A stretch of 64,000 nucleotides of DNA from Candidatus Gordonibacter avicola (lineage in GTDB: Bacteria > Actinomycetota > Coriobacteriia > Coriobacteriales > Eggerthellaceae): the NCBI GenBank assembly GCA_019113915.1, contig DXGM01000039.1, positions 1 to 64,000 on the forward strand, given 5' to 3'. Each line of letters starts with the position of its first letter. The stretch's first letter is position 1. A program made the position numbers and the translations under genes. The notes below the pieces were generated by a model, which searched no databases, was not told the DNA's origin, and saw nothing but the letters and a program-made list of their open reading frames with translations. Below, one piece after another: positions 19,960 through 29,171 of the stretch.

Positions 19960-22900
19960 ATGTCGACGAAACTCAAAATCAAGATAGCCGTCCTGGTGGC
20001 AGTGGCGGCCGCAAGCATGGCCTGCATGGCGGGGCTGTTGTTCACGCTGCAAAGCAACCTGTCCATTGACAGTTACACGCAGGAGATGCGCCAGGAAGCC
20101 GCGGCGCTGCCCGACCTTCTGGCGACGGCCGACGAAAGCGCCACGCAGAACACCGAAACCCATGACGCCATCTTCCAGTCGAAAGCCGCAAGTGTGGCGT
20201 TCATGGCGAACAACAATGCCGGCTTTGAGGCCGCCGACGCGAAGATGGTGGAGTATAAAGATCTGCTCGGCGTGGACAACGTGCTGGTGGTAAGCCGCGA
20301 TGGCGCGGTGGTGGCGAAGGCGCAGGACACGAAGGCGAACTTTACGTACTCGCGCTTCAACGAGCTGCGCACCGTGTTTGATGGCGGCGCGGCGTCGCTT
20401 CCTGTGGAGGTGGAACTGCCTGAGCAAGACTGGCTCATGCGCTACTACGCCGCGCGCATCGACGACAACACGATGGTAGTTATTGAGCAGCACCCCGCTG
20501 AACTGCGCGAACTCATTGCGGAAACGGGCTCAACCGCAAGCGCACTCAAGCACATTACCATCGGCGAGCAAGGCTTCATGTTCGCCGTGTCGGCCAAGGA
20601 CTACCTCATTGAATACCACCCCGACACCCGCCTCGTGGGTGCCGACGCGCTTGAGGCCGGCATCGACGTGGCGGCCCTCGAAGACGGCGCGTTCTCCGAG
20701 ATAACGCTGAGTGGCGAGCGGCTCTACGCTGGCGTGACCAAGATCGACGACACCTACTACGTAGCCGCCGTGCCCGAAGGCGACTTGGCTGCTACGCGCA
20801 ACATCACCGTGGGCGTGATCCTGTTCATCTTCTTCGCGGTGATGACCGTGGTTATTATGTACGGCATCTTCGTCATGCGCGAGGACGAGCGGCGCGGCCA
20901 CGACCCGGCGGACTTCCGCGCCGTGGGGCCCTTGCGTTATAACAAAACCATCGGCCGCAAGGCGGCGGTGTTCTCGTTTGTGGGCTTCATCGCCATTTTG
21001 GGTGTGTCGTTCTACATGCAGACGCTGTTTGCGCTGTCGTCTGAGTCGGTGGCGAACGACGAGCGCGCCGCAGAGGTGGAAGAAACCATCCAGCGCGCGA
21101 CCGACCGCATGGACGCGCTTACGAACCAGTACAGCGAGCGCTACCTGAGCAAGGCGCGCGTGGCCGGCTACGTGCTTGACCACAATCCGGGGCTGGCGAA
21201 CCGCGAAGACTTGCAGCGCCTCGCTGACGTGCTGCAAATCCAGTACGTGTACGTGCTGGACGCTACCGGTGCGCTGACGGCAACGAATTCCTCGTATGCG
21301 AACTTCACGCTGAGTGAAGACCCTGCCGACCAGTCGTTCGAGTTCAGGAAGCTGCTGCAGGGGGTCGACTCGGTGGTGCAGAAGCCGCAGACCGACGAGA
21401 TTTCCGGCGAGCTGCGCCAGTATATTGGTGTGTCGCTGCACGACGACAAGGGCACTGTGAACGGCCTCGTGCAGATTGGCATCCGCCCGACGCGCCTTGA
21501 AAGTATGCTTGAAAGCGTGCAGATAGGAAGCGTGCTCGACGGCGTGAAGGCGGGCGCGGATGGCTTCGCCTTCGCGGTGAACAAGGCCGACAAAACGTTC
21601 GCATACTTCCCCGATGAGCGCCTGGCGGGCAAGCCGGTTTTGGAGCACGGCATGACGGAAGGCCAGTTGAAGGATGGGTACTGTGACTACCTGACCATCG
21701 ACGGCGCAACCTACTACGCCTCGGCGGTGGAAACGGGCGACTACTACCTGTTCGTGGCGGGCACCGAAGGCGAGCTCATGGCTGAGCGCGTGCCGCTTAC
21801 GTTGGCTACGGGTGGCGTAGCGGCGGTGTGCCTCGTGGTGATTTTCTTCCTATTGGCGTTTGACGTGCGCAAACGCGAGGGCGCGACGGCTGCGGCTGCA
21901 GCTGCGGTGGACGCGGGCGTGGCGAGCGCGGACGCGAGCGCGAGCACGGACGCGGCGAGCGCAGGCGCCAGCGGCGAAGAGGAAGACTCGCGCATGTTCG
22001 ACGTCACCATGCCGAGCGGACGCACCGCCAAGACCGAGTCGGCGGCCAGCCGTTGGATTGCGAAGTCGTTCAAGTGGCACGAGAAGACCGCCGAGCAAAA
22101 GACCGCAACCATCGTGAAGTGGCTGGTAGCTGTTTCGGTGGTGGCCGTGTGCGTGGCCGTGGTGTTCCAAGACCGCATCTTCGGCAGCTCGTCCATCTTC
22201 TCCTACATCCTGGGCGGCGAATGGGAGCGCGGCCTGAACGTGTTCGCCATTACGGCGTGCATCATGTTTATTTGCGTGGCGCTGACGGCTGTTGCGGTGC
22301 TGCGCAAGGTGTTGGGCCTGCTGGCGAGCGTGCTGGGCGCGCGCGGCGAAACGGTGTGCCGCCTCTTGGGCAGCTTCATCAAATACGCCACCATCATCGG
22401 CATGGTGTACTACTGCCTCATGCTGGTGGGCGTGGACACCACCACGCTTCTGGCCAGCGCCGGCATTCTGTCCATCGCGATCAGCTTCGGCGCGAAAGAG
22501 CTGGTGGCGGACATACTGTCTGGCCTGTTCATCATCTTTGAGGGCGAGTTCCGCGTGGGCGACATCATCATGGTGGGCGATTGGCGCGGCACTGTGGTGG
22601 AAATTGGCGTGCGCACCACGAAGGTGGAGGACGGCGCGCAGAACATCAAGGTCATTCGCAACAGTGACATCAGCAACGTCATCAACATGACAAAGGAAAC
22701 GTCGTACGCGTTCTGCGACGTGGGCATCGAGTACGGCGAATCGCTCGAGCGCGTGGAGAACATCCTGGCCGAAGAGCTGCCGAACATCCGCAAGCGTCTG
22801 CCTGCCATTATCGATGGCCCGTTCTACAAGGGTGTGGTGGCACTTGGCGACAACAGTGTGAGCATCCGCATTTTGGTGCAATGCTCCGAGAAGGATCGCA

Positions 22901-23115
22901 TCCAGCTTGAGCGCGACCTGAAGCGCGAGATGAAGCTGCTGTTCGACAAACACGACATCAGCATTCCGTTCCCGCAGGTGGTTATCAACGAGCCGACCGA
23001 GTTCAAGAAGGCGACCTACGCCGAGAAGCTGAGCGCCGACCGCTTCAACGAGGAACAAAAGGCCGCGGCGAAAAAGCTTGGCAACGAGGACGAAGACGAA
23101 GAGGGGAAGCGCTAG
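19960..23115 (+). CDS. MscS-type mechanosensitive channel fused to two extracellular Cache-like sensor domains
   Basis: 1,051 residues. Order seen: membrane helix (8-28), a first extracytoplasmic domain (about 30-280), helix (about 282-305), cytoplasmic loop, helix (about 333-355), a second extracytoplasmic domain (about 358-610), helix (about 612-636), an Ala/Ser-rich linker, then the MscS core with further helices (from about 710). The pore and beta domain read LLASAGILSIAISFGAKELV and GDIIMVGDWRGTVVEIGVRTTKV. Both sensor domains share Cache-like phrases (GEQGFMFAVSAKDYLIEYHPD and GADGFAFAVNKADKTFAYFPD), showing internal duplication. MscS channels normally release solutes on hypo-osmotic shock; here gating may also depend on a ligand. 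Probably one operon with the binding protein upstream. Confidence 0.9.
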   Translation: MSTKLKIKIAVLVAVAAASMACMAGLLFTLQSNLSIDSYTQEMRQEAAALPDLLATADESATQNTETHDAIFQSKAASVAFMANNNAGFEAADAKMVEYKDLLGVDNVLVVSRDGAVVAKAQDTKANFTYSRFNELRTVFDGGAASLPVEVELPEQDWLMRYYAARIDDNTMVVIEQHPAELRELIAETGSTASALKHITIGEQGFMFAVSAKDYLIEYHPDTRLVGADALEAGIDVAALEDGAFSEITLSGERLYAGVTKIDDTYYVAAVPEGDLAATRNITVGVILFIFFAVMTVVIMYGIFVMREDERRGHDPADFRAVGPLRYNKTIGRKAAVFSFVGFIAILGVSFYMQTLFALSSESVANDERAAEVEETIQRATDRMDALTNQYSERYLSKARVAGYVLDHNPGLANREDLQRLADVLQIQYVYVLDATGALTATNSSYANFTLSEDPADQSFEFRKLLQGVDSVVQKPQTDEISGELRQYIGVSLHDDKGTVNGLVQIGIRPTRLESMLESVQIGSVLDGVKAGADGFAFAVNKADKTFAYFPDERLAGKPVLEHGMTEGQLKDGYCDYLTIDGATYYASAVETGDYYLFVAGTEGELMAERVPLTLATGGVAAVCLVVIFFLLAFDVRKREGATAAAAAAVDAGVASADASASTDAASAGASGEEEDSRMFDVTMPSGRTAKTESAASRWIAKSFKWHEKTAEQKTATIVKWLVAVSVVAVCVAVVFQDRIFGSSSIFSYILGGEWERGLNVFAITACIMFICVALTAVAVLRKVLGLLASVLGARGETVCRLLGSFIKYATIIGMVYYCLMLVGVDTTTLLASAGILSIAISFGAKELVADILSGLFIIFEGEFRVGDIIMVGDWRGTVVEIGVRTTKVEDGAQNIKVIRNSDISNVINMTKETSYAFCDVGIEYGESLERVENILAEELPNIRKRLPAIIDGPFYKGVVALGDNSVSIRILVQCSEKDRIQLERDLKREMKLLFDKHDISIPFPQVVINEPTEFKKATYAEKLSADRFNEEQKAAAKKLGNEDEDEEGKR

Positions 23116-23138
23116 CGCGCGTAATGTGTGGGTTGTGG

Positions 23139-23170
23139 CCGTAGGGCAAGAGCAGAACCCTTGCCCTACG
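23139..23170. repeat. Nested palindromic repeat, copy c (single arm)
   Basis: CCGTAGGGCAAG-AGCAGAACC-CTTGCCCTACG: one palindromic arm of the repeat family, without the second arm, 24 bases after the MscS-type gene. It could serve as a terminator-like hairpin. Confidence 0.65.
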
Positions 23171-23233
23171 TCCGTCGGGCGCGCTTGACGACTGTGGCAT
23201 AATCGGGGGCGAGCAAGAAGAAAGGAACCCCGC

Positions 23234-25021
23234 ATGTCACGTTCAGCTCGCGCGTCCACCACGCGTCGCACGCTTCATTACTTTTGGCTGGTTACGCGCC
23301 GGCATTTGGGGCTGTTTGTGGCCCTGATGGCGTCCACGTTCTTCTTCGTGGCGCTGCTGTCGTATGGCAACCCCTATGTGATGAGCCTCGTGGTGGACCG
23401 CGTGAGCGCGGGGTCGGTGGCGCCCGATGAGGTGTTTACGGTGTTCGGGCCCTACATTGCGGCGCTCATTGGCATCAACGTGGCTGGTCAGGCGGCCAGC
23501 AAGCTGCAGGACTACACGATGTATCGGCTCCAGATTGCGGCATCCTACGACTTGGCTACCATGTCGTTCGATGCGCTGTCGAACCAGTCGATGTCGTTTC
23601 ACTCCAACCGTTTCGGCGGCACGCTGGTGAGCCAAACCACCAAGTTCATGAGCGCGTATCAGCTGCTGCTGGAAACCATCACGTTCCCGTTTCTGCCGGT
23701 CATTTGCTCGGTGGTGTTCACGTGCGCCATCCTGGCGCCCCGCGTGCCGGTGTACGTGGCCATCCTCATGGTGCTGCTGGCAGTGTACGCGGGCGTCTCC
23801 TACTATATGTACAAGCGCATTTTGCACCTGAATGAGCAGGCGGCGAGCGCGCAGAACCAGCTGTCTGGCGAACTGTCCGATTCGGTGGCGAACATTCTGG
23901 CCGTGAAAACCTACGGTCGCGAAGACTACGAGCGCAGCCTGTTTGACCAGGCCAACCGCGAGGTGGTGGCGCGCGACTCGAAGCGCATGTGGGCGTCGCT
24001 CACGCGCGGAATTGTGACGGCGTGCATCACCATTGCCATCATGAGTGTGGTGGCCGTGTTTATTGCAGGCGGCAACGCGTGGTACGGCATCACGCCGGGT
24101 ACGCTGGTGGTGATGTTCACCTACACCTACACGGTGACGAACCAGTTCAACTTCATCAACAACGGCTTGCAACGCTTCAACCGCGCATTCGGCGACGCAA
24201 GTGGCATGACGGTGATTTTGGATGAACCGCGCCTGGTGGACGACAAGCCGGGCGCACCCGATCTTGAGGTGCATGAGGGCGCTATCGACTTCGAGGACAT
24301 TGGGTTTTGGTACACCGACGGCGACACGCGCACGCGGGTGTTCGACGACTTGAATCTGCACATCCCCGCTGGTCAGCGCGTGGGTATTGTGGGCGCGAGT
24401 GGCGCGGGGAAGACCACGCTCACGAAGTTGTTGCTGCGTTTGTCCGACATTCAAGAAGGGCGCATCCTCGTTGACGGACAGAATATCGCGGACACTACGC
24501 AGCAGTCGCTGCGTCGCCAGATTGCCTACGTGCCGCAGGAGGCGCTGCTGTTCCACCGCTCCATCGCGGAGAACATTGCCTACGGGCGGCCCGATGCCAC
24601 GATGGAGCAGATCCGCGAAGCGGCGCGGCAGGCGAACGCGCTTGAGTTCATCGAGCGGCTGCCGCAGGGCTTCGACACGGTCACGGGCGAGCGTGGCGTG
24701 AAGCTGTCCGGCGGCCAGCGCCAGCGCATTGCCATTGCGCGAGCGCTCTTGGCCGACTGTCCGGTGCTCGTGTTGGACGAGGCCACGAGCGCGCTCGACT
24801 CCGAGAGCGAGCAGCTGGTGCAAGACGCGCTCGCCACCCTCATGCGCGGCCGCACCGCTCTTGTGGTGGCTCACCGCCTCAGCACGGTGGCCAGCCTCGA
24901 TCGCATCGTCGTCCTCGACGGCGGCAAAGTGGTAGAAGACGGCCCCCACGCCGACCTCATAGAAGCCGGCGGCACTTACGCCAACCTGTGGAGCCGCCAA
25001 ACCGGCGCGTACTTGGAGTAG
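23234..25021 (+). CDS. ABC exporter, fused permease and ATPase
   Basis: 595 residues: a six-helix type IV exporter membrane domain (about 15-320), then a nucleotide-binding domain (about 345-590). It shows VGASGAGKTTLTKLLLRL (Walker A), YVPQEALLFHRSIAENIAYG (Q loop), LSGGQRQRIAIARALL (signature), CPVLVLDEATSALD (Walker B) and VVAHRLSTV (H loop). It must work as a homodimer or with another half; no partner lies beside it. The substrate is unknown (lipid, drug or peptide). AAAGGAA precedes the ATG. It is convergent with the nucleotidyltransferase-like gene. Confidence 0.92.
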   Translation: MSRSARASTTRRTLHYFWLVTRRHLGLFVALMASTFFFVALLSYGNPYVMSLVVDRVSAGSVAPDEVFTVFGPYIAALIGINVAGQAASKLQDYTMYRLQIAASYDLATMSFDALSNQSMSFHSNRFGGTLVSQTTKFMSAYQLLLETITFPFLPVICSVVFTCAILAPRVPVYVAILMVLLAVYAGVSYYMYKRILHLNEQAASAQNQLSGELSDSVANILAVKTYGREDYERSLFDQANREVVARDSKRMWASLTRGIVTACITIAIMSVVAVFIAGGNAWYGITPGTLVVMFTYTYTVTNQFNFINNGLQRFNRAFGDASGMTVILDEPRLVDDKPGAPDLEVHEGAIDFEDIGFWYTDGDTRTRVFDDLNLHIPAGQRVGIVGASGAGKTTLTKLLLRLSDIQEGRILVDGQNIADTTQQSLRRQIAYVPQEALLFHRSIAENIAYGRPDATMEQIREAARQANALEFIERLPQGFDTVTGERGVKLSGGQRQRIAIARALLADCPVLVLDEATSALDSESEQLVQDALATLMRGRTALVVAHRLSTVASLDRIVVLDGGKVVEDGPHADLIEAGGTYANLWSRQTGAYLE

Positions 25022-25080
25022 ATCACCTGCCCCGGCACGCCGCGCCGGCTGATCTACTCGCTATGGGCGGGGCAGGTGAT
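25019..25080. terminator. Overlapping inverted repeats between convergent genes
   Basis: Two exclusive folds are possible: GTAGATCA (25019-25026) with TGATCTAC (25050-25057), or ATCACCTGCCCCG (25022-25034) with CGGGGCAGGTGAT (25068-25080), a perfect 13-bp stem. The region spans the stop codons of both convergent genes and probably ends both transcripts; there is no T tract. Confidence 0.45.
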
Positions 25081-25719
25081 GGTCATGGTGGCGAAGGCTT
25101 GTGCGACGCGTTCCATGCGCTTTTCGTCGTAACCGAGGCGGTCGAGCTCGGCAATGTCGGCAAGATCCTTGGGGCGGTCGCTCGCGGCTTTCGCGGCGCG
25201 ACAGGCTTCCAGCGTGGCAAAGCCAGCGCGTGTGCCGTCGGGGAGCTCGCGCGTTTCCACGAAGTCTGCCTCGTCGAGAGAGGGAATGGTGGCTTCGAGC
25301 AACGCGTCGTAGCCGGCGAAGGCCGCCTGCTCGGCGTTTCGCTGCACGAGTGTGCCGTCGCGGAAGAAGAACGGGCAGAAGCTTGCGAGGACGCCGTCGA
25401 TGTAGGCATGGATGCCGTATTCTTCGCCGCCGGTATTGCAGGGTATGCGGCACGAGTCGAGGCTGGGGTCGTACAGAGCTTCGTGCTTGAGCCATGTGCG
25501 TACAGTTGGCATATCCTCAAGTCGCACCGAAAAGTCAATGTCACCGTGCAGGCGGCCTGAATCCTTGCCGCTGAGAACCCAAGGCACCAGCCCGCCTTCG
25601 AGGAACACTTTGCTCACAAGCTCCGGCGCGCACATCACGCGCAGCGCAGCCGCTTTCGCCTGCGCACAAGAGACACCCGTCGCAATTTCTTCGCTGGTTT
25701 CCATCCCAAACTCGTCCAT
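25054..25719 (-). CDS. Nucleotidyltransferase-fold protein
   Basis: 221 residues. The stretch FLEGGLVPWVLSGKDSGRLHGDIDFSVRLEDM has the Gly-Gly, Arg-x-His and Asp-x-Asp arrangement of the polymerase-beta-like nucleotidyltransferase fold, as in lincosamide-type and AbiEii-type enzymes. The third acidic residue is not identified with certainty. It might add nucleotides to a small molecule or protein, or act in a toxin or resistance role; nothing in the sequence decides. Codon use resembles the core genome, unlike the AT-rich pair next door. ATG 25719 follows AAAGGA by six bases on this strand. Confidence 0.65.
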   Translation of the reverse strand: MDEFGMETSEEIATGVSCAQAKAAALRVMCAPELVSKVFLEGGLVPWVLSGKDSGRLHGDIDFSVRLEDMPTVRTWLKHEALYDPSLDSCRIPCNTGGEEYGIHAYIDGVLASFCPFFFRDGTLVQRNAEQAAFAGYDALLEATIPSLDEADFVETRELPDGTRAGFATLEACRAAKAASDRPKDLADIAELDRLGYDEKRMERVAQAFATMTITCPAHSE

Positions 25720-25934
25720 GTTGTTCCTTTCGACGGTGTCTGTACGTTTCGAATGGGGCTTTTAATAGTTTAGACTTGCTAGTGGCGAAAAGCGAGCAGC
25801 GGCAATGATCGTGTGGAGCGAGTTCTGTTGTAAGAAAATTCTGTAAACTATCGTTGTAATGTAAAAAAGTAACAAATAGGCTTGTTTAACAGAAAATTTG
25901 TTAGCATGTTCCTACACGAAAAGGAGGACATGTT

Positions 25935-27131
25935 ATGTCATCGCTTCTGTCACTCACAATTGATAATTACCGCTCGTTCTATTCGCCTCAAACATTGACT
26001 TTTGGCGAGCGTGATATGCGCGCCGTAACGGGCATATATGGACCCAATGCTGGCGGTAAATCAAATATCGCAAAAGCATTAGAACTTATACGGTTTTGCC
26101 TCTACAATTCGGCTGATGCAAACTGGAAACTGCCCTACGAACCGTTTCTATTGCGCGAAAGTGCTGCAAGGCAGCCGAGCCGCTTCGCGGTACGATTCGA
26201 GCAGGATGGGCGGATTTTTCAATATGCGCTTGCTTTTGATGACGCTCATATTGTCTTTGAGGAGCTCAAAGAAAAGTCGGAACATACCGACAAGATGAAA
26301 ACAGTGTTTCGTCGCGAAGCAAATAAAGAAATGAGTCCCTCTTCGGACAAATTTGGTTTTGGCAAGAGGCTTCTTGCGAAAACAAGAGATGAAACGCTTC
26401 TTGTAACAAAAGGCCGCGAAGATAACAATTCTTATGCAAATGTAGTATTTGACTTCTTTTACAATGTCGCCGTCGATTTAGATGACTTGACAGATCGCGG
26501 TGCTTTGTTTGTAGAGTTGCTTAAAGATAATGAGAGTTTACGAGAGAAAACGCTCGAACTGCTTCGCAAATGCGATTTTGCGATTAGGGATATTAAAATT
26601 GAAAGCGTTCCTTTGCCCGAGGAATTGCTGGCTTCTTTGCCGATTCCCGATGAAGTAAAACGCGGAATGGAGCTCAAGGGAGGAACTTCGTTTAAGACGG
26701 TACATGCGATTCGTGACGATGAAAAATCTATCATAGGCATGCGAGAGCTTGATTTTTGGAATCAAGAATCAGCCGGAACGCAACGATTCTTCAAGACGGT
26801 TGTGCCGATTATCGCAGCTCTTGAACAAGGTGGAATTATCTACCTTGATGAATTTGGCACCTCGATGCATCCGAAGTTGATTGAAACTCTTGTTGGTTTG
26901 TTTCTTGATGAAAAGTCTGAAAACGGAGCGCATCTCATCTTCAATAGCCATGATACCAGCATCATGCGTACCTCTCTTGGAAGAGATAATATTATTCTGG
27001 TTGAAAAAAATAGCCGTGAGGAATCTGTCGTGACGCCTCTTGCTAAGCGAGGGGTTCGCGAAGGAGAAGCAATCGAGAAACGCTATAGAGAAGGTTTGTA
27101 CGGCGGCATCCCTCTCGTTCGTGAAGGGTAG
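25935..27131 (+). CDS. RloA-like AAA15-family ATPase
   Basis: 398 residues. The N-terminus TIDNYRSFYSPQTLTF and Walker A GPNAGGKSNIAKAL are those of the AAA15/RloA/OLD-like ABC ATPases. Further on are IIYLDEFGTSMHPKLIETLV (Walker B) and HLIFNSHDTSIM (switch His). No TOPRIM domain is fused. The RloB-like gene follows nine bases on, so the pair resembles RloA-RloB and abortive-infection modules such as AbiL in which the ATPase senses a phage and the partner acts (family-level inference). The gene and its upstream region are clearly richer in A+T than the neighbours, a sign of horizontal transfer. AAGGAGG precedes ATG 25935. Confidence 0.85.
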   Translation: MSSLLSLTIDNYRSFYSPQTLTFGERDMRAVTGIYGPNAGGKSNIAKALELIRFCLYNSADANWKLPYEPFLLRESAARQPSRFAVRFEQDGRIFQYALAFDDAHIVFEELKEKSEHTDKMKTVFRREANKEMSPSSDKFGFGKRLLAKTRDETLLVTKGREDNNSYANVVFDFFYNVAVDLDDLTDRGALFVELLKDNESLREKTLELLRKCDFAIRDIKIESVPLPEELLASLPIPDEVKRGMELKGGTSFKTVHAIRDDEKSIIGMRELDFWNQESAGTQRFFKTVVPIIAALEQGGIIYLDEFGTSMHPKLIETLVGLFLDEKSENGAHLIFNSHDTSIMRTSLGRDNIILVEKNSREESVVTPLAKRGVREGEAIEKRYREGLYGGIPLVREG

Positions 27132-27139
27132 GAGGGTGT

Positions 27140-27724
27140 ATGGGTCGTGTAATCCTCATCTGTTGCGAAGGAAAAACTGAAAAGGAGTATTTTGAAATAC
27201 TGAGGCGTTCGTATCGTATTCCTGGCTATGTTGGCATCCATATCTTAGGAGAGAAGGGACAGCATAAGGCTCTTATTGATCGAACGCTTGAAGAGCGAGA
27301 TATATTGGTGCAAGAGCTTGGAATTAACGCGGATGATATCGAATGCTGGAGCGTATGCGACGATGATAGGATGACGTGCTCCTATGCTGAACTTCTTAAT
27401 TATGCAGAATCACATAAGGTAAAGCTGGCTTTTACGAGGCCTCAGTTTGAAGCATTTCTTGTTCAACACTTTGAGCAAACGGGTATCTGGAAGAAAGAGG
27501 ATCTGTATTCAAAACTTGCTGCATATCGAAAAGAGATGGGATTTGATGCCGTTTACGATGATAGTGCGAAATCTGACTTGCGTTGGATGGAGAAGGCTAT
27601 TGACGAAAAACCAAAAAGGGTGGATACCGCGGTTGTAAATGCAAACCTGAGACTCAAGCAATCAGATCGGTGCTTTATGACTGTGCAACAGCTTGTGGAG
27701 CGATTGCGCGATTTGGGAATTTAG
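27140..27724 (+). CDS. RloB-like protein
   Basis: 194 residues. It starts RVILICCEGKTEKEYFEILRR, the EGxTE motif of the RloB family, whose fold resembles TOPRIM nucleases; a second acidic patch, SVCDDDR, lies near residue 72, and LAFTRPQFEAFLVQHFEQ follows, also family-typical. It is thought to be the effector of RloAB-type defence modules; nuclease action is inferred, not seen. It sits nine bases after the ATPase gene in the same AT-rich island, with GGAGGG as ribosome site, and forms a two-gene operon with it. Confidence 0.85.
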   Translation: MGRVILICCEGKTEKEYFEILRRSYRIPGYVGIHILGEKGQHKALIDRTLEERDILVQELGINADDIECWSVCDDDRMTCSYAELLNYAESHKVKLAFTRPQFEAFLVQHFEQTGIWKKEDLYSKLAAYRKEMGFDAVYDDSAKSDLRWMEKAIDEKPKRVDTAVVNANLRLKQSDRCFMTVQQLVERLRDLGI

Positions 27725-27841
27725 CACTTTTGCTTCAGGTTGCGGCGCTTTCGTTAAGGTGTGGTTAACAGGCGGCGGGGAAGTCGGGTGCTGGGGTATT
27801 ATGGGTGGGACGCAGGTTCACGCATGACACGGAGGATGCCC

Positions 27842-29044
27842 ATGACGAAGATCGCAATGACCACGCCGCTGGTGGAGATGGACGGCGACGAGATGACGCG
27901 CATTATTTGGCAGATGATTAAAGATGAATTGATCTGCCCGTATGTCGACCTCAAGACCGAGTACTATGACCTGGGGCTTGAGCATCGCAACGCCACCGAC
28001 GACCAGGTGACCGTGGATTCCGCCGAGGCCACCAAGCGCCTGGGCGTGGCCGTGAAGTGCGCCACCATCACGCCGAATGCGGCGCGCATGGACGAGTACG
28101 ACCTCAAGCAAATGTGGAAGAGCCCGAACGGCACCATCCGCGCGCTGCTCGACGGCACCGTGTTCCGCACGCCTATTACCGTGAAGGGCATCGAGCCGTG
28201 CGTGCGCAACTGGGTGAAACCCATCACCATCGCGCGTCACGCGTACGGCGACGTGTACAAGAACACCGAGCTGCGCGTGCCCGGCCCCGGCAAGGTGGAG
28301 CTGGTGTACACCGCGGCTGACGGCACTGAGACGCGCGAACTGGTGCAGGAGTTCGACGGCCCCGGTATTGCGCAGGGCATGCATAACCTGGACGCCTCCA
28401 TTGAAAGCTTCGCGCGCAGCTGCTTTGAGTACGCGCTTGACCTGGGGCAGGACATCTGGTTCGCCACGAAGGACACCATCTCCAAGAAGTACGACCACCG
28501 CTTCAAGGACATCTTCCAGGAGATTTACGACGCCGAATACGCTGAGCGTTTTGAGGCGGCGGGCATCGAGTACTTCTACACGCTCATCGATGACGCAGTG
28601 GCGCGTGTGATGAAGGCCGACGGCGGCTTCATCTGGGCCTGCAAGAACTACGATGGCGACGTGATGAGCGACATGGTGTCGAGCGCGTTTGGTTCGCTGG
28701 CCATGATGACGTCGGTGCTGGTGTCGCCACAGGGTTACTATGAGTACGAGGCGGCGCACGGCACCGTGCAGCGCCACTACTACAAGCACCTGGAGGGCAA
28801 GGAAACGTCCACGAACTCGGTGGCCACCATCTTCGCGTGGACGGGCGCGCTGCGCAAGCGCGGTGAGCTGGACGGACTGGATGACCTCGTGGCGTTCGCC
28901 GACCGCTTGGAGAAGGCCACGCTTGACACCATCGAGGCGGGCGAGATGACGGGCGACCTCGCGCGCATCACCACGCTGCCGAACCCGACGACGCTTTCGA
29001 CCCGCGACTTTATTCTAGCTATCGCGAAGCGGCTGGAGGCGTAA
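27842..29044 (+). CDS. icd: NADP-dependent isocitrate dehydrogenase, eukaryote-like type
   Basis: Oxidises isocitrate to 2-oxoglutarate and CO2. The 400 residues match the homodimeric NADP-IDH class found in eukaryotes and some bacteria rather than the E. coli Icd class: [13 protein letters not shown] near the start, [20 protein letters not shown] (isocitrate phosphate loop), [37 protein letters not shown] (metal Asp) and [12 protein letters not shown] (NADP loop). ATG 27842 is chosen since GGAGG (27831-27835) is six bases before it; in-frame ATGs at 27824 and 27836 are worse. It works with aconitase to make 2-oxoglutarate. A terminator follows. Confidence 0.96.
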   Translation: MTKIAMTTPLVEMDGDEMTRIIWQMIKDELICPYVDLKTEYYDLGLEHRNATDDQVTVDSAEATKRLGVAVKCATITPNAARMDEYDLKQMWKSPNGTIRALLDGTVFRTPITVKGIEPCVRNWVKPITIARHAYGDVYKNTELRVPGPGKVELVYTAADGTETRELVQEFDGPGIAQGMHNLDASIESFARSCFEYALDLGQDIWFATKDTISKKYDHRFKDIFQEIYDAEYAERFEAAGIEYFYTLIDDAVARVMKADGGFIWACKNYDGDVMSDMVSSAFGSLAMMTSVLVSPQGYYEYEAAHGTVQRHYYKHLEGKETSTNSVATIFAWTGALRKRGELDGLDDLVAFADRLEKATLDTIEAGEMTGDLARITTLPNPTTLSTRDFILAIAKRLEA

Positions 29045-29069
29045 TTTTAGCTTTCATACTTCTTGTGAA

Positions 29070-29097
29070 GAAGCCGTCCGAAAGGGCGGTTTCTTTT
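29070..29097 (+). terminator. Terminator after icd
   Basis: GAAGCCGTCC (29070-29079), GAAA loop, GGGCGGTTTC (29084-29093) with two G-T pairs, then TTTTT. Confidence 0.85.
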
Positions 29098-29142
29098 TGC
29101 GATTGTCGCGGAAACACGCTATACTAATGCGAACAAATGTTC
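29097..29142 (+). promoter_or_regulatory. SOS-controlled promoter of the Y-family polymerase operon
   Basis: TTGCGA (29097-29102), 17-base spacer, TATACT (29120-29125), followed by GAAC-AAAT-GTTC (29131-29142), which matches the Gram-positive/actinobacterial LexA box core GAAC-N4-GTTC. The box covers the predicted transcription start, so bound LexA would block it; DNA damage would relieve this. Confidence 0.75.
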
Positions 29143-29171
29143 AGCTAATAAGTTGGCGAAGGGAGGGTATC

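Noticed and set aside
25935-27724. PARIS (AriA/AriB) or an OLD-family nuclease
   Set aside because: The second gene begins with the RloB-type EGKTEKEYF motif and the first has no fused TOPRIM domain, so RloA/RloB-like fits better; a model search would be needed to exclude PARIS fully.
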